Assembly: GCA_902778245.1 (NCBI GenBank) | Contig: CACYXH010000001.1 | Span: 1-61,399 of the forward strand | Reading direction: 5' to 3' | Length of the DNA: 61,399 bases | Source of the DNA: an uncultured Lachnospiraceae bacterium | Lineage (GTDB): Bacteria; Bacillota; Clostridia; Lachnospirales; Lachnospiraceae | In this document: positions 1-8,946 of the stretch, in pieces | How positions within the stretch are numbered: the first letter of the stretch is position 1 | How the letters are laid out: each line of letters starts with the position of its first letter | Program-made: the position numbers and the translations under genes | Notes under the pieces: generated by a model | The model's input: only the letters and a program-made list of their open reading frames with translations | Databases searched by the model: none | Told to the model about the DNA's origin: nothing

Positions 1-112
1 TGTTATTTCAAAATAAAATGTGTTAATCAATCAGGAATTGCGATGATATATGGTAAAAATAAAGCAATATGCCAATACAATCAAGAATGGCAATAAGGGA
101 GGATTTAAAATT

Positions 113-496
113 ATGAAGATAGAGCATGTTGCAATGTATGTAAATAATCTGGAACAGGCGAAAGATTTCTTTGTTGGATATCTGGACGGCAAAGCAAATG
201 AGGGGTATCACAATCAAACGACAGATTTCCGTTCCTACTTTATCTCCTTTGGGGATGGAGCAAGGCTGGAGATCATGAATAAGCCGGGAATGCAAGATGC
301 CGAAAAAGCCTTAGCCCGTACCGGTTTTATTCATGTGGCATTCAGTCTTGGCAGCAAGGAGAAGGTGGATGAGTTGACAACCCGCCTGAAAGAGGATGGT
401 TATGAAGTGGTGAGCGGACCGCGCACCACCGGAGACGGCTACTATGAAAGTTGTGTAGTTGGCATCGAGGAAAACCAGATAGAGCTGACGGTATGA
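113..496 (+). CDS. VOC (glyoxalase/bleomycin-resistance fold) protein
   Basis: A 127-residue single-domain protein of the vicinal oxygen chelate superfamily. It opens with MKIEHVAMYVNNLEQAKDFF, the usual first beta-strand and helix of a VOC module, and ends with a conserved EENQIELTV strand. Candidate metal ligands are the His near residue 5 and the late Glu residues. The ATG at 113 is preferred over an in-frame ATG at 50 because AAGGGAGG lies at 95-102, correctly spaced. Family members include lactoylglutathione lyases, dioxygenases and antibiotic-binding proteins, so the substrate cannot be told. A GNAT acetyltransferase follows 80 bp downstream, and the two may be co-transcribed. Confidence 0.85.
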   Translation: MKIEHVAMYVNNLEQAKDFFVGYLDGKANEGYHNQTTDFRSYFISFGDGARLEIMNKPGMQDAEKALARTGFIHVAFSLGSKEKVDELTTRLKEDGYEVVSGPRTTGDGYYESCVVGIEENQIELTV

Positions 497-576
497 GGAA
501 ATGCGGATGGGAGCCGATACAGAAGCGGCACTGATTCGCGAAAAACTGCAATATTAATTGACAAGGTGGGTTTGAA

Positions 577-1098
577 ATGTACATAAGAAAGACGGAAAAG
601 AAAGATATAGAGGGAGTTCTGACCCTCTACGCATCTGCACGTAAGTTTATGCGTGAAAACGGAAACGGGGGACAATGGGGCAAGAATTATCCATCAAGAG
701 AACAACTGGAGTCAGATATAGCAGCTGGGGCAAGCTATGTCTGTGTTGATGAGACAGGAGAGAGCGGGGTCAAAACAGAAGATGGCATTGTCGGAACCTT
801 TGCTTATTTCTATGGAGAAGATCCTGATCCGAACTATGCCGTGATTCGTGACGGAGAATGGCCTGATCATCTGCCATATGGAGTGGTGCACCGTATCACA
901 ACGCTTTCGGGGACGCATGGCGTTGCTTTCTTTTGCCTGGACTGGGCTTATGAACAGTGCCATCATTTGAGAATTGACACGCACAGGAATAATATTCCCA
1001 TGCAGAACCTGATAAGAAAATTCGGATTCCAATACTGTGGGATCGTGAAGATGACAAATGGTGATGGAACTGACCGGGACGCATTTATGAAAATTTGA
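577..1098 (+). CDS. GNAT family N-acetyltransferase
   Basis: A 173-residue cytoplasmic acyl-CoA-dependent N-acetyltransferase. The N-terminus (MYIRKTEKKDIEGVLTLY) is the typical GNAT beta1-alpha1. A central strand, then LRIDTHRNNIPMQNLIRKFGF, is the alpha4/beta7 region that normally packs beside acetyl-CoA, here with the HRNN-PMQNLIRKFGF signature. The ribosome site AAGGTGG lies about 10 nt before the ATG. It sits between the VOC gene and an AAA+ ATPase gene that begins 29 nt after its stop. The acceptor substrate is unknown; the family covers small molecules, peptides and proteins. Confidence 0.85.
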   Translation: MYIRKTEKKDIEGVLTLYASARKFMRENGNGGQWGKNYPSREQLESDIAAGASYVCVDETGESGVKTEDGIVGTFAYFYGEDPDPNYAVIRDGEWPDHLPYGVVHRITTLSGTHGVAFFCLDWAYEQCHHLRIDTHRNNIPMQNLIRKFGFQYCGIVKMTNGDGTDRDAFMKI

Positions 1099-1127
1099 AT
1101 AGATAGGTAAAATGGGAGGATGGGAAA

Positions 1128-2435
1128 ATGTACCGGCTTGTCTCAAAATTATTATTATATGGAAATGTGGGCTCGGACCCTGTTCTGAAGGAATTATGCG
1201 GTATCTGCAGAGAGGTGGATGCCCAAAACGGTGACAGAGAGGAGCTTATTCGGAGAATTTACCGGCAGGTCCGTACCGTGCTGGAGGTATCTACCAAATA
1301 TGGCTTTGACAAAAATCTGTGGCATAATTATCTGACATACCTGCTGCTCATGGACGAGAATCCTTTCAGCGTTACCTGTGAGAAGATCGGAGTAAAGGAC
1401 GGAACGGTAAACCGGTTTGCATTGAATGACTTTAAGGTGTTTTTGGAGCTGTTCCACTACGATTTCGGAAAGCTGGAGGCATATCTTGGCATCGACTGTT
1501 TTTCCTGCCTGAATGATTATCGGGCGATCCAAAAGCCGGAGCTGATGTACAATAAGAATGTCAGCGATAAAGTGCGGGAGCTGAGCGAGAGGCTGGAGAC
1601 GGCGGCGGATGAAAAAGAGTTCTTCACCTGTGTCACGGACTTTTACCGGGCGTACGGCGTAGGACTTCTTGGCATGAATAAAGCCTTCCGCATCCGGGAG
1701 CGGGAAGATAATGAGGTGGAATTCCTTCCTATCAATAATATGGATAAGGTAGTGCTGGACGATCTGGTGGGCTACGAGATCCAGAAGCAGAAGCTGGTAG
1801 ATAATACGAAAGCGTTTGTGGAAGGAAGAAAGGCCAACAATGTACTGCTGTACGGAGACAGCGGAACCGGAAAATCCACCAGCATAAAGGCCATTGTAAA
1901 TGAGTTCTATGGTTCCGGGCTTCGGATGATCGAGATCTATAAGTATCAGTTCAAGGATCTGTCGAAGATCATCGCGCAGATCAAGAACCGGAATTACAAA
2001 TTTATCATTTACATGGACGATCTGTCCTTTGAGGATTTTGAGACAGAGTATAAGTTCTTGAAGGCGGTGATCGAGGGCGGTGTGGAGACGAAACCGGATA
2101 ATGTGCTGATCTATGCCACTTCAAACCGGCGCCATCTGATCAAGGAGGTCTGGAAAGACCGGGCGGACATGGAGGTATCCTCCGATATCCATCATTCCGA
2201 TACCATGGAGGAAAAACTTTCGCTGGCCTACCGGTTTGGCGTGACCATTAATTATTCCAAACCTTCCCAGAAAGAATTTTTCCATATCGTCTCGGAACTG
2301 GCGAAAAAGAACCAGATTGAGCTGCCCGAAGAGGAATTAAACCGGAGGGCGAATCAGTGGGAAATGTCCCACGGCGGCATCTCCGGCAGAACGGCGCAGC
2401 AGTTTGTCAATTATCTGGCCGGCCAGCTTTCCTAA
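1128..2435 (+). CDS. DUF815-type AAA+ ATPase
   Basis: A 435-residue soluble ATPase. Walker A is YGDSGTGKST at residues 242-251 and Walker B is FIIYMDDLSF with Asp297-Asp298; a sensor-1-like YATSNRRH follows. The roughly 200 N-terminal residues are helical with no recognised motif. The C-terminus (ISGRTAQQFVNYL) matches the lid of DUF815-like proteins. The ATG at 1128 has GGGAGG at 1114-1119. The family is widespread in Firmicutes and has no settled function; an AAA+ remodelling role is inferred from the fold. The next gene, a RelA/SpoT-domain protein, starts 97 bp downstream in the same direction. Confidence 0.85.
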   Translation: MYRLVSKLLLYGNVGSDPVLKELCGICREVDAQNGDREELIRRIYRQVRTVLEVSTKYGFDKNLWHNYLTYLLLMDENPFSVTCEKIGVKDGTVNRFALNDFKVFLELFHYDFGKLEAYLGIDCFSCLNDYRAIQKPELMYNKNVSDKVRELSERLETAADEKEFFTCVTDFYRAYGVGLLGMNKAFRIREREDNEVEFLPINNMDKVVLDDLVGYEIQKQKLVDNTKAFVEGRKANNVLLYGDSGTGKSTSIKAIVNEFYGSGLRMIEIYKYQFKDLSKIIAQIKNRNYKFIIYMDDLSFEDFETEYKFLKAVIEGGVETKPDNVLIYATSNRRHLIKEVWKDRADMEVSSDIHHSDTMEEKLSLAYRFGVTINYSKPSQKEFFHIVSELAKKNQIELPEEELNRRANQWEMSHGGISGRTAQQFVNYLAGQLS

Positions 2436-2532
2436 GGAAACTTCCGGTAATGATTTGCTCTTTTGTATTTTCCGAAAATCTGCTATACTAAGAAAAGGTA
2501 AAAAGAGTATATGTATTGGTGGTGTGTTAATA

Positions 2533-4461
2533 TTGAACGAACAGGAAAAGATTGTTTTTGCTAAGGAGGAACTGGCTGCCAGAGTGAAAGTACCGGCAGT
2601 GGTGGAGCAGGATCTGAAACGGATCATCAGTGACCGGCTGGAACAGTGCGGTCTCTATTTTCGGGTGTTTTCCAGGATCAAGACGGCTACCTCCATGGCA
2701 CATAAGTTTGAGCTGAAAGAGTATGGCAAGGATCGTAAACTTCAGGATCTGGTGGGCGTGCGGGTAAATCTCTATTTCGATGATGATGTGGATATCTGCC
2801 GCAGCATTATGGAACATACCTTTGAGGCAATTGAGTGGTCTACCTCAGAGCGCAGCGAGGAGGAGTTTAAGCCCACGAAACTCAATGGGGTATTTCGCCT
2901 TCCGGAATATTTGAAGGATCAGATATCCCAGGATACCTGGGATATGTACATAGACGATACGTTTGAGATCCAGATCAAGACCATGTTTTTTGAGGGCTGG
3001 CATGAAATTGAACATGACATGCGCTACAAAGGAGAAGAACTCTGGAAGGATTACAAGGGTTTTTCCCGGCATTTTAACAGTATCCTGGCAACACTGGAAT
3101 TGTGTGATAAATCCATGGTCACACTCTTTGAGGATCTGGGGCATGCCCTGTACAAATCCGGACGTTGGAGCGATATGATCAAGAGCCATTTCCGACTGAA
3201 GATGGGAGAGGAGCCGATTTATCCTGAGGTGGAAAAACTCCTGGATGACGATCAGGAACAGGTGGAGAACCTGGCCAAACGGATATTTAAGACGGAAAAG
3301 ACAGTGCTGGTAGACCAGCTGCTAAAGCGCAGCAGGAAGATTCCCATCAATGTAAACACGATCATTGCGCTATTGAACGATAGTGAGTTTCATGACGGGA
3401 GGCTTACGGCAATTTTTCGGGAGCGGGATGTCTACAATGACGGCAGAGAAGAAAGTTTGGCGGAATCCCGTCACTATGAACTGCGTCCCCTGGTGCGGCA
3501 TACGGTATTTCAGATGCAAACGCAGGTTGATGGAAGCCGGTTAAAAACGGAGATTCCTTTGACTTCACAGTTTATTTTTAAAGAATCAGCCGCTTACATT
3601 TATAAATGGATCGTACAGAAATACAGCGTTCTGTTTCAGGATATGCCTCAGGAACCGGAGAGTTACCATGCGGATATCCTGGCCTATCATGTGGCGGTCA
3701 ACTATGATCCGCTGTGTGGCAAAATGAATATGCATGTGCGGCACATGGATCCAGAGGTGGGAGGCCGTATTTGGTATTCGGAGGCCAGCCTGGAGATTGA
3801 CAGCCAGCAGCGGGTGATGCTCCAGCTGAGCAATGGTTACGCAGAGCCGGAGAGGGAGGATCGCTTCGTGCAGGAGAGTGCGGGTATCTTTTTCAGTTAT
3901 CCCGGCTATTATAAGAGTATTGTGGACAATGTAGGCATTTTCAACGGCATGAACTGCGCAAACCGCCGCAGGATCCTCAGGGAAGAACAGATCCCGCAAG
4001 TGCAGCAGGCTCTAGAGGACCCGGAACGGAAATTCCCTGTTGTGGCCATCATTTCTCTGGAGACAGAGGAAGGTCTGATGGACGAGGAATGGCTGGGACA
4101 GTTCCGTGTATCAGATTTTACCAGGACGGTATGGCGCTATGCCCATGTGCTGACCTGTTATGAGCCCGTTGGCAGAAAACTGCTTAAACTGGCAGGGGTG
4201 GAGAATGCCGAGCATGGAGAATTGCCCAGATTGTATATATTCTGGCCGGATGGAGATATCGACTGTTTTGGTCCGGAGGATGTAAAAAACTGCAGCTTTG
4301 GCCGTCATCTGGAGGCCAGAGGAGACGCCCGCACCTACGATATTGTTCGGGGCGGCCAGGCCTTTTACCATAAAATCGTGACAGACCTGCGGGACTGGAA
4401 TGTGTCAGCGGACATGTGGGAAGGCTTTAAGCTGGAAATCATGACAGAGATACCAAAATAG
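2533..4461 (+). CDS. RelA/SpoT synthetase-domain protein with long unknown C-terminus
   Basis: About 642 residues from the TTG at 2533; upstream in-frame codons would overlap the ATPase gene. The first ~200 residues look like a (p)ppGpp synthetase domain: a Lys/Arg-rich strand (RVFSRIKTATSMAHK), the substrate motif DLVGVRVNLYF at residues 72-82, and EIQIKTMFFEGWHEIEHDMRYK, with His157-Glu158 and His161. There is no HD hydrolase domain ahead of it and no recognisable TGS or ACT domain after it, so it is not a classical Rel. The ~440-residue C-terminus carries no motif I recognise. Alarmone synthesis is inferred from the domain only. A strong terminator follows at 4476. Confidence 0.8.
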   Translation: MNEQEKIVFAKEELAARVKVPAVVEQDLKRIISDRLEQCGLYFRVFSRIKTATSMAHKFELKEYGKDRKLQDLVGVRVNLYFDDDVDICRSIMEHTFEAIEWSTSERSEEEFKPTKLNGVFRLPEYLKDQISQDTWDMYIDDTFEIQIKTMFFEGWHEIEHDMRYKGEELWKDYKGFSRHFNSILATLELCDKSMVTLFEDLGHALYKSGRWSDMIKSHFRLKMGEEPIYPEVEKLLDDDQEQVENLAKRIFKTEKTVLVDQLLKRSRKIPINVNTIIALLNDSEFHDGRLTAIFRERDVYNDGREESLAESRHYELRPLVRHTVFQMQTQVDGSRLKTEIPLTSQFIFKESAAYIYKWIVQKYSVLFQDMPQEPESYHADILAYHVAVNYDPLCGKMNMHVRHMDPEVGGRIWYSEASLEIDSQQRVMLQLSNGYAEPEREDRFVQESAGIFFSYPGYYKSIVDNVGIFNGMNCANRRRILREEQIPQVQQALEDPERKFPVVAIISLETEEGLMDEEWLGQFRVSDFTRTVWRYAHVLTCYEPVGRKLLKLAGVENAEHGELPRLYIFWPDGDIDCFGPEDVKNCSFGRHLEARGDARTYDIVRGGQAFYHKIVTDLRDWNVSADMWEGFKLEIMTEIPK

Positions 4462-4475
4462 TGAAAAGATAGCGG

Positions 4476-4536
4476 AAATCCCGGAGGAAATAAGGAAAGA
4501 TGAGATGTGCTTTCCGTATTTCCTCCGGGATTTTTA
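4476..4536 (+). terminator. Rho-independent terminator
   Basis: A 24-bp stem (4476-4499 with 4510-4533) with a single mismatch and a 10-nt loop is followed by a T-run, just after the RelA/SpoT-domain gene. It separates that gene from the dcw promoter. Confidence 0.92.
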
Positions 4537-4557
4537 TTACAAATTTTTATTTTACAC

Positions 4558-4586
4558 TTGTATTTTCCTCAAACATGGGCTAATAT
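4558..4586 (+). promoter_or_regulatory. SigA-type promoter of the dcw cluster
   Basis: TTGTAT at 4558-4563, a 17-bp spacer and TAATAT at 4581-4586. Transcription would begin near 4593, exactly where the MraZ-type repeats start. Confidence 0.7.
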
Positions 4587-4594
4587 AGACTCAT

Positions 4595-4641
4595 AAGTGG
4601 TAAAAAGTGGTGAGTTGTGGTTCAAAAGGGAGGGATTGTGG
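4595..4641 (+). promoter_or_regulatory. MraZ operator: phased GTGG repeats
   Basis: Five hexamers in the same orientation: AAGTGG (4595), AAGTGG (4605), TTGTGG (4615), AAAGGG (4625) and TTGTGG (4636). Four lie exactly 10 bp apart, one helical turn. MraZ proteins are known to bind short direct repeats of this kind ahead of their own operon. Binding over the start point and early transcribed region implies autorepression. Confidence 0.8.
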
Positions 4642-4690
4642 CATATATGCACATCTCTGGATCATAATTCCAGGAAGAAGGCAGTCAATG

Positions 4691-5122
4691 ATGTTCATGG
4701 GTGAGTACAACCATACAGTGGACACCAAGGGCAGGCTGATCATCCCGTCCAAATTCAGAGAGCTGCTTGGCGATGAATTTATTGTGACAAAGGGATTGGA
4801 CGGCTGCCTGTTTGTGTTTCCCCAGAACGAGTGGCAGGCCTTTGAAGAGAAGCTGCGTACTTTACCGCTTACCCAAAAAGGTGCAAGACAATTTACCCGC
4901 TTCTTTGCAGCGGGTGCCACCCCGTGTGAACTGGACAAGCAGGGGAGAATTCTCTTACCGGCAACGCTGAGGGAATTTGCTGGTCTGGACAAGGATGTGG
5001 TTCTGGCCGGTATGCTGAACAGAATTGAAATCTGGAGCAAAGCAAAATGGACGGAAAACAATGCGTATGGCGATATGGACGATATCGCGGAGCAGATGAC
5101 AGATTTAGGCTTGAGCATATGA
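4691..5122 (+). CDS. mraZ: MraZ, dcw operon transcriptional regulator
   Basis: A 143-residue protein, the usual length for the family, built of two SpoVT/AbrB-like halves. [23 protein letters not shown] opens the first half and [20 protein letters not shown] the second; each carries the DxxGRxxxP signature. MraZ forms a ring and binds direct repeats in front of the dcw operon; such repeats are present at 4595-4641. The start at 4691 is taken over the adjacent ATG at 4688 from family alignment and the AGGAAGAAGG site at 4672-4681. rsmH follows 51 bp downstream. Confidence 0.96.
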   Translation: MFMGEYNHTVDTKGRLIIPSKFRELLGDEFIVTKGLDGCLFVFPQNEWQAFEEKLRTLPLTQKGARQFTRFFAAGATPCELDKQGRILLPATLREFAGLDKDVVLAGMLNRIEIWSKAKWTENNAYGDMDDIAEQMTDLGLSI

Positions 5123-5173
5123 TCAGGTGTTTTGCCTGAACAATAACGGGACAAGACGCCAGGGGAGGATTGT

Positions 5174-6112
5174 ATGGAATTCAAACACAAATCGGTGCTT
5201 CTGAAGGAATGCATTGAAAATTTGCGAATCCGACCGGATGGCATCTATGTGGATGGTACTCTGGGAGGCGGTGGCCATTCCTATGAGATCTGCAGAAGGC
5301 TTTCCGAAAAGGGGAGACTGATCGGAATTGACCAGGATGCTGCGGCGATAGAGGCGGCAGGGGAGCGCCTTGGGGAATTCGCAGGCAAGGTTACCATTGT
5401 GCGCAGTAATTACTGCAACATGAGAGCGGAGCTTGCAAAACTTGGAATTACATCGGTAGATGGAGTCATTTTGGATCTGGGGGTCTCATCCTATCAACTG
5501 GACGAGGCAGACCGCGGGTTTACTTACAGGGAAGACGCGCCGCTGGACATGCGTATGGATCAGAGGCAGACCCTGACGGCAAAGGATGTTTTGAATGAGT
5601 ATAGTGAGATGGAGCTTTACCGCATCATCAGAGACTATGGGGAAGACAAGTTCGCGAAAAACATCGCCAAACATATCGTAAGTGCCCGAGACGAACATGT
5701 AATTGAAACAACTGGGGAGTTAATTCATATTATAAAGGCGGCTATACCGGCAAAGGTTCGAGCTGTGGGTGGACACCCTGCCAAAAGGACATTTCAGGCG
5801 ATCAGAATTGAAGTAAATCATGAATTAGATGTTTTGAGAGATTCTCTGGATGATATGATCGATCTGCTGGATGATGGCGGACGTATTTGTATCATCACGT
5901 TCCATTCCCTGGAGGATCGGATCGTCAAAACAATTTATAAAAAGAATGAAAATCCATGCGTTTGTCCCCCGGAATTTCCGGTGTGTGTGTGTGGGAAAAA
6001 ACCGAAGGGCAGAGTGGTAACACGAAAGCCCATAGTACCGGGAGACGTGGAACTGGAAGAAAATCCCAGGGCAAAGAGCGCAAAATTAAGAGTTTTTGAG
6101 AGAATAAGGTGA
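5174..6112 (+). CDS. rsmH: 16S rRNA m4C1402 N4-methyltransferase RsmH
   Basis: A 312-residue SAM-dependent methyltransferase (also called MraW) that methylates N4 of C1402 in the ribosomal P site. The SAM loop [10 protein letters not shown] lies near residues 28-37, with [20 protein letters not shown] and [11 protein letters not shown] as further family signatures, and [12 protein letters not shown] close to the C-terminus. AGGGGAGGA precedes the ATG. It lies in its standard place between mraZ and ftsL and ends 6 bp before ftsL. Length and motifs are complete. Confidence 0.97.
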   Translation: MEFKHKSVLLKECIENLRIRPDGIYVDGTLGGGGHSYEICRRLSEKGRLIGIDQDAAAIEAAGERLGEFAGKVTIVRSNYCNMRAELAKLGITSVDGVILDLGVSSYQLDEADRGFTYREDAPLDMRMDQRQTLTAKDVLNEYSEMELYRIIRDYGEDKFAKNIAKHIVSARDEHVIETTGELIHIIKAAIPAKVRAVGGHPAKRTFQAIRIEVNHELDVLRDSLDDMIDLLDDGGRICIITFHSLEDRIVKTIYKKNENPCVCPPEFPVCVCGKKPKGRVVTRKPIVPGDVELEENPRAKSAKLRVFERIR

Positions 6113-6118
6113 AACATT

Positions 6119-6625
6119 ATGGCAAGAGCAGAAGTAAGATACACAGGTGGGACAAACCGTCACGCGAGAACGGGGAATTCTTACCGCGTGAATACATACG
6201 TGGACGGCAATACCGTTCGGAAAATGAACGCTGTTCCTGAAAGGGAAACTCAGAAGCGTCCGCAGACCAGCGCAGCTACCAGAAAAAACAGAGCAAGAGC
6301 GCTTCAGATGAATATGAGTTATGTGCTGTTTCTTACGGTTGCGGCGGTGGTATCTGTGATGGTATGCATTAACTATCTGAAGCTGCAGTCCCAGAACACG
6401 ACTTATCAGAAGTCAGCCACAGCGCTGGAGACAAAATTGAGTGAACTGAAACTGGAAAACGACTCTGCTTATAATCGGATTGTATCTTCTGTGGATCTGG
6501 AGTGGGTGAAGGATGTGGCTATGAACGAGATGGGCATGGTATATGCCAGCGACAGACAGATCCGCACCTATGACAGCGCGCAGAGTGATTACGTGAAGCA
6601 GTATCAGGAGATTCCTGCAGAATAG
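6119..6625 (+). CDS. ftsL: FtsL-like septal bitopic membrane protein
   Basis: A 168-residue protein with a long basic cytoplasmic tail of about 60 residues, one membrane segment (MSYVLFLTVAAVVSVMVCI) and an extracytoplasmic heptad region (TALETKLSELKLEND) of the FtsL/DivIC type. The end (WVKDVAMNEMGMVYASDRQI) matches the conserved 'A..LGM' turn of FtsL. FtsL joins DivIB and DivIC at the septum and activates the FtsW-PBP pair. Sequence conservation is poor in this family, so the call rests on topology and on position between rsmH and the PBP genes. AAGGTG lies 8 nt before the ATG. Confidence 0.88.
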   Translation: MARAEVRYTGGTNRHARTGNSYRVNTYVDGNTVRKMNAVPERETQKRPQTSAATRKNRARALQMNMSYVLFLTVAAVVSVMVCINYLKLQSQNTTYQKSATALETKLSELKLENDSAYNRIVSSVDLEWVKDVAMNEMGMVYASDRQIRTYDSAQSDYVKQYQEIPAE

Positions 6626-6633
6626 GTGATTTT

Positions 6634-8886
6634 TTGGCGAACACAAGACGTAGAGAAAAAAGAGAACGGAGATTTACAAAAAAGATGCAAATAAAGCTTC
6701 TGGCTGTATTTGCATTCGTTTTATGCGCACTTGCAGGGCTGCTGGTGCGGATTACGATGATCACGACTCAAAGCGGAAGCCGATACGCGAAGCAGGTATT
6801 GTCTCAGCAAAATTACGACAGCAGGACGATACCTTACCGCAGGGGAGAGATCAGGGATACCAACGGCATTATTCTGGCAAAGAGTGATCGGGTGTACAAT
6901 GTAGTGCTGGACTGCTATGAAATCAACAGCAAGGAAGACTACATAGAACCTACCATCGAGGCTGTCTGCGCCAGCCTTGGGCTGGACGAGGCGGAGGTCA
7001 GGGATCGCATCGAAAATGAGAAGACCAGGGACAGCCGCTACCAGATCATCAAGCAGAAGGCTACGGAGGAAGAAAAGAAGGCGTATCAGGATTACGTTTC
7101 CATAGATGAAAGCCGGGAACTTTCAGACAGTCAGAAGAACAAACTTGCCAATGTGACAGGAGTCTGGTTTGAGGAGCAGTATGAGAGAACTTATCCCTAC
7201 TCCACCCTTGCCAGCAACGTTATCGGGTTTTCCAACGATATCGACCAGGGCGTGTGCGGGCTGGAATCATATTATGACGGTCTGCTGAACGGTACCAACG
7301 GCAGAATATTTGGTTATCTGAATGAAAATTCAGAGTATGAGAAGAATACCATTGAGCCGGAACATGGAAAGACACTGGTGATGACGCTGGACATGAACAT
7401 CCAGCAGATACTGGAAAAATATATTCAGGAATTTGATGATACCTATGGGGATGAAAGCAGCCATCACAAAGGCGCGAAGAATGTAGGCGTGGTGGTAATG
7501 GATCCAAACAGCGGGTCTGTTTTGGGAATGGCCACTAATTCCGGTTTTGATCTGAATAATCCCTATGACCTGACGAATTGGTATACCGGTGCCGAAATTA
7601 AAGCCATGGACAATGATACTTACGTAGATGTACTGAACACGATGTGGAGCAATTTCTGCGTGTCAGAGGGCTATGAACCCGGATCAGTGGTAAAACCCAT
7701 TACGGTCTCCACAGCGCTGGAGATCGGTGCAGCCGCGGACAGCGATCACTATTACTGCGATGGCGGAGAATTTATCACGGACACAGAGATCCACTGTGAT
7801 GCGTATCCGTATTCTCATGGAGATGAAACACTGGAATATGCCATTGTAAATTCCTGCAACGATGCACTGATGCAGATCGGCATGCGCATTGGCATCAGTA
7901 ATTTCTGCGAGTATCAGAGATTGTTCAATTTCGGAAGCGCCACCGGCATTGATCTGCCTAATGAGAACAGCGGCGTTATCTATAATCGTAATACTATGCA
8001 TGAGGTAGAACTGGCTACCTGTACATTTGGACAGGGTTTCACCTGCAATATGATACAGGAGATCACTGCTTTCTCTGCTGTGGTAAATGGTGGATATTAT
8101 TACCAGCCGCATGTGGTAAAGCAGGTGCTGAATGCAGACGGGAGCGTGGAGAAGAATATTGAAGGGCTGCTGCTCAAGCAGCCCATCTCCTCGCAGGTAT
8201 CTTCTCTGGTGAGAGGATATTTAAAGACCGCAGTCCAGAAAGGTACCGGGCAGAAGTCTCAGGTTCCCGGCTACCTCACCGGCGGCAAGACCGGTACGGC
8301 GGAAAAAATTAATTCAGAGACGAAAGAGCGTGACAAGGGAAAATATCTGGTATCTTTTATCGGGGCAGCTCCTATCAACGATCCTAAGGTAGTCATGTAT
8401 GTGATCGTGGATGAACCCAACGTATTGGAACAGGCGGACAGCAGCTATGCCCAAACGTTGTTCCGCAAGATCGCCACAGAGCTGTTTCCTTACCTGGGAC
8501 TGTATCCCACTGAGGAAGTAGATCCCTATCTTCTGGCTTATTTAGGGCTGACGGAGGCTGATGTGGTGAAGGGCGGCACGGCTCATCAGATCTTTGATGC
8601 GTTTGATGCCTATGGCAATTATTATACGGATGCCTATGTGAACGATGACGGGATCATTGTTTCCGAGAGCGGGGGGGTCATTGAGGGCGCTTATGTGAAT
8701 GAGGAGGGCAACGCTGTAGATGCCTACGGAAATGTCAAAGAACTCAAACAGGACGAAGAAGTGCTGGATCCCAAAGCGGACAATCCTGACATAGCCTCGC
8801 CCCCGGATAAAATGGACGATGGCACCGGCCAGCAGGTTGGAACTACCTGGGACGGTGTGACCGATGAAGACCTGGCGGATGAATAA
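6634..8886 (+). CDS. ftsI: Class B penicillin-binding protein (FtsI/Pbp2B-like) with DAYGN-repeat tail
   Basis: A 750-residue septal transpeptidase. After a basic start and one membrane anchor (residues ~20-42) comes the dimerisation domain (RGEIRDTNG), then the catalytic triad motifs Ser351-V-V-K354, S407-C-N and K552-T-G-T. No PASTA domain is seen. Instead the last ~110 residues form an acidic tail with repeats: DAYGN at 658, DAYVN at 666, AYVNEEGN near 688 and DAYGN at 696. The TTG at 6634, with AGGTGAT upstream, is the only start that keeps the basic N-terminus. By position it corresponds to B. subtilis pbpB. A hairpin separates it from the next PBP. Confidence 0.93.
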   Translation: MANTRRREKRERRFTKKMQIKLLAVFAFVLCALAGLLVRITMITTQSGSRYAKQVLSQQNYDSRTIPYRRGEIRDTNGIILAKSDRVYNVVLDCYEINSKEDYIEPTIEAVCASLGLDEAEVRDRIENEKTRDSRYQIIKQKATEEEKKAYQDYVSIDESRELSDSQKNKLANVTGVWFEEQYERTYPYSTLASNVIGFSNDIDQGVCGLESYYDGLLNGTNGRIFGYLNENSEYEKNTIEPEHGKTLVMTLDMNIQQILEKYIQEFDDTYGDESSHHKGAKNVGVVVMDPNSGSVLGMATNSGFDLNNPYDLTNWYTGAEIKAMDNDTYVDVLNTMWSNFCVSEGYEPGSVVKPITVSTALEIGAAADSDHYYCDGGEFITDTEIHCDAYPYSHGDETLEYAIVNSCNDALMQIGMRIGISNFCEYQRLFNFGSATGIDLPNENSGVIYNRNTMHEVELATCTFGQGFTCNMIQEITAFSAVVNGGYYYQPHVVKQVLNADGSVEKNIEGLLLKQPISSQVSSLVRGYLKTAVQKGTGQKSQVPGYLTGGKTGTAEKINSETKERDKGKYLVSFIGAAPINDPKVVMYVIVDEPNVLEQADSSYAQTLFRKIATELFPYLGLYPTEEVDPYLLAYLGLTEADVVKGGTAHQIFDAFDAYGNYYTDAYVNDDGIIVSESGGVIEGAYVNEEGNAVDAYGNVKELKQDEEVLDPKADNPDIASPPDKMDDGTGQQVGTTWDGVTDEDLADE

Positions 8887-8895
8887 AAAGCATAA

Positions 8896-8946
8896 ACCTC
8901 ATAGAAGCCGCAATAAATTATAGTAAAGCTTCTGTGAGGTCTTTTT
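8896..8946 (+). terminator. Terminator hairpin that contains the next gene's ribosome site
   Basis: Arms 8896-8908 and 8928-8940 pair over 13 bp with one G-U, loop 19 nt, followed by C and five T at 8942-8946. The ATG of the next PBP starts at 8947, and its Shine-Dalgarno GAGG (8936-8939) lies in the 3' arm. Folding would both stop transcription and hide the ribosome site. A weak SigE-like promoter (GAATAAA at 8881, CATAGAAG at 8900) could start RNA inside the loop. Confidence 0.8.

Noticed and set aside
501-557. 18-codon frame after the VOC gene
   Set aside because: Too short, no ribosome site; probably chance or a gene remnant.
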